From the NCBI GenBank assembly GCA_013298545.1, contig JAAFIA010000041.1, positions 1-41,396 of the forward strand: 41,396 nt of DNA, given 5' to 3'. The stretch comes from Bacteroidota bacterium. Its GTDB lineage: Bacteria > Bacteroidota > Bacteroidia > Palsa-965. A program made the position numbers and the translations under genes. This document shows positions 34,780 through 41,396 of this stretch, one piece after another. The notes below the pieces were generated by a model that was not told where the DNA came from, did no database searches, and saw only the letters and a program-made list of their open reading frames with translations. Position 1 is the stretch's first letter; each line of letters begins with the position of its first letter.

Positions 34780-35511
34780 ATGATGATGAAACAAAAAGCA
34801 TTTTACCTCGCATGTGTTGTTCTTAGTTTATTGGGACAAAATGCGTTTGGGCAAATCGCTAGCAGTATGCATGCTTTTCTGCACATTAACGAAGAGCAAA
34901 AATACCCTTACGAAGAATTTACAAAAATTGCCCAAAAGCATTATCAATGGACAATTAATGGGCAAGTCCTAAAATACAAGAACGGCGTTTACACCATAAA
35001 TGTAAATCCTGCTAGTCAATTTGATACAATCGTATTTCAACGAACATTTCAACGAACAGGCAAAATTACAACGGATCGTAAACGCATTTTTGACACAACT
35101 AGGATAACAATGCTTTGCAAATTTCGAGCGAATCACAATTACAAATTAGGACAAATATTCCCGGGCGATTTTGAAATCTATTCATTGGACACATTCGAGA
35201 CTAAAAAAAATATCTCTGTTAAATTGATCCATAAAAATAACAGCGACACTTTGTACCTGCAAACATGGTATCCAGAGCAAATCGTGTTTTCTGACACGAG
35301 CATCAATTTATCGGCAGCGAACGAAAAAATGGAACAAAGTTTTGCTCAACATATCGTATTGAACAGAAACAAAACGATATTATTCTGTGACGGCACTCCT
35401 ATTCAAAAAAATGCTGCGTTTGATTTGTATTTCAATTTCATGCATGCAGAAAATCTGGAGATTGTCTATGATTTTGAAACCGCTAAATACGTCGTCAAAA
35501 TACTAAACTAA
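34780..35511 (+). CDS. Secreted protein of unknown function
   Basis: A 243 aa protein from ATG 34780 (MMMKQKAFYLACVVLSLLGQ), which gives a good signal peptide; the open frame from 34753 would overlap the peptidase. The mature part is beta-rich, with KYKNGVYTINVNPASQFDTI, TITTDRKR-like charged strands and 'NLEIVYDFETAKYVVKILN' at the end, and no family I recognise. It may be a periplasmic partner of the M23 peptidase because of the close spacing, but this is only positional. Confidence 0.6.
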   Translation: MMMKQKAFYLACVVLSLLGQNAFGQIASSMHAFLHINEEQKYPYEEFTKIAQKHYQWTINGQVLKYKNGVYTINVNPASQFDTIVFQRTFQRTGKITTDRKRIFDTTRITMLCKFRANHNYKLGQIFPGDFEIYSLDTFETKKNISVKLIHKNNSDTLYLQTWYPEQIVFSDTSINLSAANEKMEQSFAQHIVLNRNKTILFCDGTPIQKNAAFDLYFNFMHAENLEIVYDFETAKYVVKILN

Positions 35512-35558
35512 GTTTTTGGCAAAGTATCTGTACTATTTTCAGTAAAAATTTAAGTGAA

Positions 35559-37700
35559 TCAATATTTAATAATTTTCGCAGTTGTTGCGCCTACATGCAG
35601 CACAAACATACCTGAAGGTAAGCCTTGCAAATTTAGTGTAGTTGACTCGTTTTGGAAAACGCCTTGCATGACTACATTTCCGAGCAAATCAAACAACGCG
35701 TATTCTTTACCCACAATACTGTTTGAGGCTTTAATGGTAACCATTCCTGTTGCAGGATTTGGAAAAACAGACAACTCAACGGTTTGTGCCGATTCTTGTA
35801 TTCCAACGGTTGCTACATTGACCAATTTCCACGCATCGTTTGTATTGATTCCCGCCATGACCCAAAGTGCCGAATCATAAATTGTAGTTGAATGTGCATG
35901 CCTTATCGGGAAAGGCGTATTGCGCAACTCCCGCCACGAAACACCATCTGGCGAGTACCACACATCATTCGCATCTGTTTGATTGACAATGCCAGCCATA
36001 ACCCACATGTTGTGATCATACCAAGCAACAGTGTGCCAGTAGCGCGATCCCCAAGGCGCAGCTTCATTCACTTGTGTCCAGTTGATGCCATCAGGCGTTT
36101 TCCAAACATCGTTGAAACAACGGCGATCATTCAAGCGGCCACCGCCTAACATCCAAAGTTCACCGCTATCATCGATACACGAATTGATGATCATACCGCG
36201 CGGTTTCCAAGGTGCAGGAGGCAATTGTGTCCACGAAATACCATCGGGACTTTGCCATACTTCATTCATATTTTGAGGCACATAATTGGGAAATTCTTGT
36301 CCGCCGAAAAGCATCAAATTTCCGTTTAGCACTGCATAATTGGGTACGGTACGTCGGTCATAACCCAGAATGGTATCCTCGGTTTGAATCCAGTTCAACC
36401 CATCGGCACTTTTCCACACATCGCGCAATGCTCCTGATTGTACGTCGCCACCAATGACCCACATTTCGTTGTTGTGAACCAACCAAGCCGCGCAATGTCG
36501 TCCGTACCAAGGCGCTTGCAGTTCAAATGTCCAGTTGATACCATCGGTAGAACTCCAAATTTCGTTGTGCGTATAATTTGTAGCTTGATGAAAGGGAGGA
36601 TCCCAGCCACCGAGCAACCACATTTTTCCGTTTAAGACCAATAAGCCAGAACCATCGCGCGGAGAGAAAGGTAAACTTGGAGAAACATTTTGCCATTCGT
36701 ATTCACTCACAATAAATGCGCCTGACGATGCGGTTAAACTCGTATCAAAAAAATCTGAAACGCGAACCTCTATGCTTGTACCATAGGGATAATTGAGTGG
36801 GAAATAATGGTAATACACATAAGCTAAATTGCTATGGTTCGTCGCTTGCCAAGCGCCATTGTTTAAACGATATTCAACCACAATGGAATCGCTCACTTGG
36901 GCATCGTCGTATTCCCAATAAGCTAAGAGATTTGTTCCTTGTGCGTATGCATCCGTTGCTCTTGGTTCGACAAAAACAAATGGGCGGTGTTCAAAATAAA
37001 GTGCATCAATTTCGGCTTGCGTCAAGGCACGATTGTACAGGCGCAATTCGTCCATAACACCATCAAATTTATGCGGTGCGGCACTCACCGCAAGATCGAC
37101 GGCATCGCCCAAGGTTCCGTTGTAATAGGTAATTAAAGAAGCGGTATAAAGTGCGTGGTTGTGATACACTTGCAAAGTATCGCCCACACGTTGAATGACC
37201 ATGAGCGACCATTTACCTTTGATGAATGGTCCGCCAGAGCCTTCACCAAACGCATTTTGTGCCCAACCCGAACCATTCCAGTAAATATAGGTTTGATACC
37301 AAACTTCGAGAATGGTTTGCAAACTAGAATGGTTGTTCAACTGAATTTCAAAATTACTTGTTGTATCAAGTGGATTTTGTTTGGAAGAAAACAAATTCAT
37401 CTTTTCGGGCGAACTGGTTTTATACCAAAAAGCAATCGAAAAGTCGCCTTGAATGGGTGAAAATTCGGGAACAGGAAGTATAAGCGAATCGCTTGTTCCG
37501 TTGAATTGTAAGGCTTGTAAGGGATTTCCAAAACGATCGTTTACAAATGTTCCCGATCCAGATACTATGTGGTGCGCATGGCCAGATGAATCGGCCAAAT
37601 TATTGTCAAACGCATAATAGGCTTTTAGACTATCAAGTGGCACTTGCGCGTTACAGATGGATGCTGTAACAAGACAAATAAACAGAACTGCTTTTTTCAT
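35559..37700 (-). CDS. Secreted LamG/Kelch-like protein with type A T9SS sorting domain
   Basis: A 713 aa protein from ATG 37700 (MKKAVLFICLVTASICNAQ), a signal peptide; the longer frame runs into rsmH. Residues about 20-245 form a LamG/concanavalin-type domain (LKAYYAFDNNLADSSGHAHH, FSIAFWYKTSSPEKMNLFS, HKFDGVMDELRLYNRALTQ). Then Kelch-like propeller repeats follow, each with DVWKSADGLNWIQ, EVWQSPDGISWTQ, DVWKTPDGINWTQ or DVWYSPDGVSWRE. The last part, from LSVFPNPATGMVTIKA to AKIIKY, is a type A T9SS sorting domain. It is likely a surface sugar-binding or sensing protein. It lies 22 bases after rsmH in the same direction, so they may be co-transcribed. Confidence 0.85.
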   Translation of the reverse strand: MKKAVLFICLVTASICNAQVPLDSLKAYYAFDNNLADSSGHAHHIVSGSGTFVNDRFGNPLQALQFNGTSDSLILPVPEFSPIQGDFSIAFWYKTSSPEKMNLFSSKQNPLDTTSNFEIQLNNHSSLQTILEVWYQTYIYWNGSGWAQNAFGEGSGGPFIKGKWSLMVIQRVGDTLQVYHNHALYTASLITYYNGTLGDAVDLAVSAAPHKFDGVMDELRLYNRALTQAEIDALYFEHRPFVFVEPRATDAYAQGTNLLAYWEYDDAQVSDSIVVEYRLNNGAWQATNHSNLAYVYYHYFPLNYPYGTSIEVRVSDFFDTSLTASSGAFIVSEYEWQNVSPSLPFSPRDGSGLLVLNGKMWLLGGWDPPFHQATNYTHNEIWSSTDGINWTFELQAPWYGRHCAAWLVHNNEMWVIGGDVQSGALRDVWKSADGLNWIQTEDTILGYDRRTVPNYAVLNGNLMLFGGQEFPNYVPQNMNEVWQSPDGISWTQLPPAPWKPRGMIINSCIDDSGELWMLGGGRLNDRRCFNDVWKTPDGINWTQVNEAAPWGSRYWHTVAWYDHNMWVMAGIVNQTDANDVWYSPDGVSWRELRNTPFPIRHAHSTTIYDSALWVMAGINTNDAWKLVNVATVGIQESAQTVELSVFPNPATGMVTIKASNSIVGKEYALFDLLGNVVMQGVFQNESTTLNLQGLPSGMFVLHVGATTAKIIKY

Positions 37701-37722
37701 GCTTCGGAAATTTACACTTACA

Positions 37723-38772
37723 TTATGATTTAATAGCCCAACGCATTTTTGTAGAGCGGGCGCGCGGGTTGGCAAAACATTCTTCTGCCGATGGGCGAAT
37801 GGGATCGGCAGCAACTTCGCTGTAAATCCCTTCGCGAAAAAAACGTTGAAATGATTTTTTTACGCGTCGGTCTTCGCCCGAATGAAAAGAAAGAATCGCT
37901 ACACGTCCGCCGGAAGCCAATGCGTCTGGAAGTTTTTCGAGAAATTTATCCAAGACTTCAAACTCATTGTTTACGGCAATGCGCAAGGCTTGAAAACAAC
38001 GTTGACACGATTTTTTAATTTCTTCTTTGCGTTCGTTTGCCGGAAGAAAAACTAAAGCTTCGGCAATAACCGTTTGCAAATGCGTCGTTGTTTCGATGGG
38101 TTGTTTTTTCCCAATTTTTACAGCAATCGCATGTGAAATTTGTTCGGCATATACTTCGTCCGAATTTTCAATCAATAAATCTTCTAGTTCGTAGCGCGAA
38201 ATGGTTTTTAAAAATGCGGCTGCCGATTTTCCGCTTTTCGGATTGAGGCGCAAATCCAAAGGCCCATCCACTTTAAACGAAAAGCCACGTTCTGGATTAT
38301 CAATTTGCATAGACGAAACGCCTAAATCGGCCAATACAAAATTCAGTGGGCCAGATTCCAGTACCACTTGATCGATGCTTGAAAAATTCAATTTTCGAAT
38401 GGTCAACACATCGCTACCCAATCCGGCTTTTTCTAAACGTTCTTGTGTGCGCGGCAATTCGATTGGATCGACATCGATGGCAAATAGATGTCCGTTGGGA
38501 AGAATGCCTTTGAGCATTTCTTGCGTATGGCCGCCATAACCAAGTGTAGCGTCTAAACCAATTTGTCCGGGTTGGAGTTGAAGAAATTCTAAAATCTCAT
38601 TGACACAAATAGAACGGTGCATGCCCGCAGGAGTACGGCCTTGCTGCATCACTTTGTTCACATCATCCGCATATTTTTCGGGATTGAGTTCTTTGTACTT
38701 TTCTTTAAACGCTTTCGGGTGTGTACCTTTGTAGCGCACACGACGCGGCTTCTTTGATTCCTGCTCGTCCAT
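37723..38772 (-). CDS. rsmH: 16S rRNA (cytosine-1402 N4)-methyltransferase, RsmH family
   Basis: A 349 aa RsmH-family protein that methylates N4 of C1402 in 16S rRNA. The SAM loop is IGLDATLGYGGHTQEML (residues 71-87), the acidic FAIDVDP at 97-103 follows, and ADLGVSSMQIDNPERGFSFK carries the family signature. RVAILSFHSGEDRRVKKSFQ completes it. Two features are unusual: an extra basic N-terminal leader of about 50 residues, and MHRSICVNEILEFLQ instead of the usual YHxPVLLxE start. It is also not inside a division/cell-wall cluster. It may be a second, divergent paralogue of the classical enzyme. Confidence 0.85.
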   Translation of the reverse strand: MDEQESKKPRRVRYKGTHPKAFKEKYKELNPEKYADDVNKVMQQGRTPAGMHRSICVNEILEFLQLQPGQIGLDATLGYGGHTQEMLKGILPNGHLFAIDVDPIELPRTQERLEKAGLGSDVLTIRKLNFSSIDQVVLESGPLNFVLADLGVSSMQIDNPERGFSFKVDGPLDLRLNPKSGKSAAAFLKTISRYELEDLLIENSDEVYAEQISHAIAVKIGKKQPIETTTHLQTVIAEALVFLPANERKEEIKKSCQRCFQALRIAVNNEFEVLDKFLEKLPDALASGGRVAILSFHSGEDRRVKKSFQRFFREGIYSEVAADPIRPSAEECFANPRARSTKMRWAIKS

Positions 38773-38842
38773 CTGGTAAAGCTACGGATTTATGATTTTA
38801 TAGCCATGTATCAACGTATTCATTTCTTTGCCTAAGAGCCTG

Positions 38843-38873
38843 TTTAAATTTCTGCAAACAAGGTTTACCTTTG
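38843..38873 (+). promoter_or_regulatory. Promoter of the sialidase-like gene
   Basis: TACCTTTG at 38866-38873 is an exact -7 match, with TTT (38843-38845) 20 nt upstream as a partial -33 box. The start codon lies 62 bases downstream. The upstream part overlaps a 16-bp sequence also found at 14167. Confidence 0.5.
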
Positions 38874-38935
38874 CTTCTGATAATTGGAATGGAATGAATT
38901 AAACCATTTGCCCTTTCATTCGTCATATACTCCGC

Positions 38936-40504
38936 ATGAAACATATCTTCCACACACTATCCGCTGTTTGCCTCTTCTCCACCCTGCTTTCGGCACAGAA
39001 CCAAAATATCTCGAACGGTCAGTTTTTTGATGGCGAACCGTTTATTGCTGTTAATCCGGCAAATGACCAAAATGTAGTCATTGCGTGGATGGGTTTTGTG
39101 TTTAACAATGGAACAGCATTGACTATTCGTGCAAAATCGAGCTTTGATGGTGGTCGCTCGTGGTCAACGGCAGTTAATCTTCCACACATTCGATCAACAT
39201 TCAAATCGGCAGATGTGTCGATGTGTTTTGCACAAAACGGTACACTATTTTTAAGTTATATCGATTACCGCGAAAGCCCTGATTCTGGCGGTGTGTATGT
39301 ATGCAAATCGTTGGATGGTGGTTTGTCTTGGACAGCGCCCGTTCAAGCCATTGATGTGTATGCTGATGGTGGCGAGCATCCGATTGATCGTCCGTGGATA
39401 ACCGTTAATCCTGCTGGAACACAGGTGTATGTTTCCTCAATGCCACCTTCTTGGATTGCAGCACCCAATCGTCCTTACCTCGTTTCATCAACCAATGGGG
39501 GTGCTAGTTTTCAACCATGGCGGTATGTCGATTCTACAAATTTTCTTGTGGGAAGTATTATTCCACAGCCCATGCCTTTCCCAACAATTGCTGGACAAAA
39601 TACGTTACATGTGGTTTATCCAAGTTATGTTGTGGCACAAAATATTTACCCGCAATTTATTTTAGCTACCTCAACCAATGCTGCTGCTGGATTTCAATAC
39701 CGTTCAATTTTTGCGGGATTGAATAGCAACACCAATGATACAGCAAAAATTTCCTATCGCATCATCGCTGATCCCTCCGATTCGCTTCACTTGGCTTTTA
39801 TTTATGGTAATGCCAATTCAGGCGATGTAGATATTTTTATGCGTGAAACATACAACGGTGGTGCAAGTTGGAGCAATGCGATCCGCATCAACGATGATGC
39901 TGCTAATAACGGCAAAATGCAAGATATGATTTGGGCCGATTTCGATAGCGATGGCGATTTGGCTATTTCGTGGCGCGATCGGCGTAATGCTGCGGGTATT
40001 GGTTATGCACAAGCTTCTGAGTTTTATTATGCGTATCGTCATCACGATTCAATCAACTTTCAACCCAATCGGGTATTGACGGATTCGCTTGTTTCGTACA
40101 ACACGATCCTTTCGCAAAGTGGGAATGATTTTATGTCGATGGCGATTCAAAACGATACGATATACGCTACATGGTCTGATACGCGCGATGGTTCGCTAGA
40201 TGTTTGGTTTGTACGTGCGTATGCGCCTACAGGTACAATTCTAAGCACTTCGCTTGTTAGTTCGAGCAATGCGTTGATTCAGATTTTCCCCAATCCGGCT
40301 AGCGATGCGTTGGTGGTCAACTTGCCAAATCAACAACAGATCCAACAGATTCGTTTGCTGACCATATCTGGCCAAGTTGTTTTTGAATCGCGTTACGCCA
40401 CAAACGAAGCTGTGATCGATTTGAAAAATTTACCCGTTGGCATTTACGTTGTAGAAGTAACATCGGAAGGAAAACGGATGACGCAGAAATTTATCCGAAA
40501 TTAA
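38936..40504 (+). CDS. Secreted sialidase-fold protein with type A T9SS sorting domain
   Basis: A 522 aa protein with a signal peptide (MKHIFHTLSAVCLFSTLLSA). Asp-box-type repeats of the BNR/sialidase fold are repeated: SSFDGGRSWSTA, SLDGGLSWTAP, STNGGASFQPW and TYNGGASWSNA, giving a beta-propeller of the sialidase superfamily. The typical catalytic arginine triad cannot be assigned by eye, so enzyme activity is uncertain. The last 80 residues, from IQIFPNPASDALVVN to MTQKFIRN, are a type A T9SS sorting domain. It is likely displayed on the cell surface or secreted. Confidence 0.85.
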   Translation: MKHIFHTLSAVCLFSTLLSAQNQNISNGQFFDGEPFIAVNPANDQNVVIAWMGFVFNNGTALTIRAKSSFDGGRSWSTAVNLPHIRSTFKSADVSMCFAQNGTLFLSYIDYRESPDSGGVYVCKSLDGGLSWTAPVQAIDVYADGGEHPIDRPWITVNPAGTQVYVSSMPPSWIAAPNRPYLVSSTNGGASFQPWRYVDSTNFLVGSIIPQPMPFPTIAGQNTLHVVYPSYVVAQNIYPQFILATSTNAAAGFQYRSIFAGLNSNTNDTAKISYRIIADPSDSLHLAFIYGNANSGDVDIFMRETYNGGASWSNAIRINDDAANNGKMQDMIWADFDSDGDLAISWRDRRNAAGIGYAQASEFYYAYRHHDSINFQPNRVLTDSLVSYNTILSQSGNDFMSMAIQNDTIYATWSDTRDGSLDVWFVRAYAPTGTILSTSLVSSSNALIQIFPNPASDALVVNLPNQQQIQQIRLLTISGQVVFESRYATNEAVIDLKNLPVGIYVVEVTSEGKRMTQKFIRN

Positions 40505-40516
40505 AATCAACACGAA

Positions 40517-41086
40517 TCAATTGAACGAAGGGTTTTCTGGAAAGTTGACCATCATTTCATATTCTTTGCCAAGGCTTCGCACGGCGTTTTCCCAAATTTT
40601 ATCGCTGTCGGGATTGAAGATGATTTGTTTTTTGGCCTGCGCCACATACCACGATTTCTCGGCAAGTTCGCGTTCGAGTTGTTTGTATTCCCATCCCGCA
40701 TAACCCACAAAAAAACGCACTTGATCGTGCCCTGCCCGCTCACTCTCAATCAATTCACGGATGCGTTCAAAATCGCCGAGCCAAAACAAACCGTTACCAA
40801 TGGGCAAACTATCTTCGACCAGATTGCCGAGTGTGTGGATGTAAAACAGTTGTTCGCGTTGAACAGGTCCACCAAAAAAGAGTTGTGTATCGGTAATTGA
40901 AAAATCGGGAATGGCTTCGTGCAGTTTGAGGTCGATGGGTTTGTTGAGCATAAAACCAATTGATCCTTGTTCGTTGTGTTCGGCCAATAAAATGACGGCG
41001 CGTTTGAAATGCTCTTCGCCCATAAATGGTTCGGCAATGAGCAAACGACCTTGTTTTGGGTTTAAACGATTATCGGCAGGAAACAT
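40517..41086 (-). CDS. yqgE: YqgE/AlgH family protein
   Basis: A 189 aa member of the YqgE/AlgH family (DUF179). The signature is clear: GRLLIAEPFMGEEHFKRAVI at about residues 13-32, GSIGFMLNKPI (41-51), LFFGGPVQREQLFYIHT, and RFFVGYAGWEYKQLERELAE with NSWYV-like KSWYVA. The family is widespread and has a compact alpha/beta fold; AlgH is linked to alginate regulation in pseudomonads, but the biochemical role is unknown. The gene converges on the sialidase-like gene with 12 bases between stops and no clear terminator. Confidence 0.9.
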   Translation of the reverse strand: MFPADNRLNPKQGRLLIAEPFMGEEHFKRAVILLAEHNEQGSIGFMLNKPIDLKLHEAIPDFSITDTQLFFGGPVQREQLFYIHTLGNLVEDSLPIGNGLFWLGDFERIRELIESERAGHDQVRFFVGYAGWEYKQLERELAEKSWYVAQAKKQIIFNPDSDKIWENAVRSLGKEYEMMVNFPENPSFN

Positions 41087-41200
41087 ATCGGTTCAATATT
41101 ACCAAATACAGTTTGTCTGGCGAAATGAAATTGCTTGTTTCACTTGTTAATTAACAAAATAATCACAAACCAATAATAGATTAGAAAGCGCCGTTCGCTT

Positions 41201-41208
41201 TATCTTTG
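41201..41208 (+). promoter_or_regulatory. -7 element of the pdxH promoter
   Basis: TATCTTTG matches TAnnTTTG exactly. No matching -33 TTG is found, only TTA. The start codon lies 19 bases downstream. Confidence 0.45.
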
Positions 41209-41227
41209 TTATCATAAGGAAAAAATT

Positions 41228-41396
41228 ATGGAAGATTTACGTGCCTACATCAATCAGCTTCGCCACGATTTTTCAATGCAGCATTTAGATGAGGCGATGA
41301 CCAATCCCAATCCCATGCTTCAGTTTGAAACCTGGTTTCGCGAAGCGGTAGATGCCAAAGTAAACGAGCCGAATGCCATGACGGTATCAACGGTAG
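41228..41396 (+). CDS. pdxH: Pyridoxamine 5'-phosphate oxidase, 3' truncated by window edge
   Basis: The gene starts at ATG 41228 and runs off the window after 56 codons. The visible part has the PdxH N-terminus: a short helix (RAYINQLRHDF), then NPNPMLQFETWFREAV, where the family has 'NP-x-x-Q-F-x-x-W-F-x-E-A', and EPNAMTVSTV, the start of the FMN-binding barrel. The enzyme oxidises pyridoxamine or pyridoxine phosphate to pyridoxal phosphate, using FMN. It is transcribed away from yqgE, and its -7 box is directly upstream. Confidence 0.88.
   Translation, partial: MEDLRAYINQLRHDFSMQHLDEAMTNPNPMLQFETWFREAVDAKVNEPNAMTVSTV

Overview
The window looks like a chromosomal segment of a Bacteroidetes bacterium (Flavobacteriia/Chitinophagales-like). 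The evidence is several secreted proteins with Type IX secretion (T9SS) C-terminal domains of both type A and type B, SprB/PKD adhesin repeats, repeated TonB C-terminal and MORN/YwqK-like proteins, and promoters matching the Bacteroidetes consensus (TTG, about 19-22 nt, TAnnTTTG) in front of several genes. No phage structural genes, integrase, transposase, rRNA operon or CRISPR array is visible.

Layout. 1-3239: the end of an extracellular polysaccharide cluster (two GT-B glycosyltransferases, a phosphodiester-glycosidase-like lipoprotein, a small secreted protein). 3248-6343: a giant type B T9SS adhesin closed by a strong terminator. 6435-8972: a PyrR-like phosphoribosyltransferase, a ParB-like/HAD pair with an accessory-gene look, then shikimate kinase and an unknown protein on the minus strand. 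9074-9246: a compact tRNA-Lys transcription unit with promoter, tRNA and terminator. 9399-11746: two adjacent membrane glycosyltransferase-like genes, both broken (an in-frame TGA in one, an internal deletion with frameshift in the other). 11767-12924: a serine beta-lactamase-like hydrolase. 13123-16742: two GT2 glycosyltransferases and two methyltransferases (FkbM and TylF types). 16945-18282: a secreted alpha/beta hydrolase. 18350-22866, minus strand: coiled-coil protein, ZapA, a structured RNA candidate (possibly 6S-like), RNase Y, then a Wzm/Wzt-type polysaccharide exporter. 23285-24541: a YCF48-like secreted protein.

24609-31796 is the most unusual part. It holds seven consecutive minus-strand genes that all end in a TonB C-terminal domain. 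Three are about 590-602 aa fusions of many MORN/YwqK-like repeats to that domain. Four are short (131-155 aa) signal-peptide proteins consisting of little else. None keeps the N-terminal membrane anchor of classical TonB. A promoter with an inverted repeat in its spacer precedes the array, and a bidirectional terminator closes it.

31954-41396: a RhuM-family gene flanked by imperfect direct repeats, an M23 peptidase, an unknown secreted protein, a LamG/Kelch-like T9SS protein, an RsmH-family rRNA methyltransferase outside a cell-wall cluster, a sialidase-fold T9SS protein, YqgE/AlgH, and the start of pdxH. How the parts fit together is inferred: glycosyltransferases and methyltransferases build a surface glycan exported by the ABC transporter, while the T9SS cargo and TonB-domain proteins form the envelope and surface complement.
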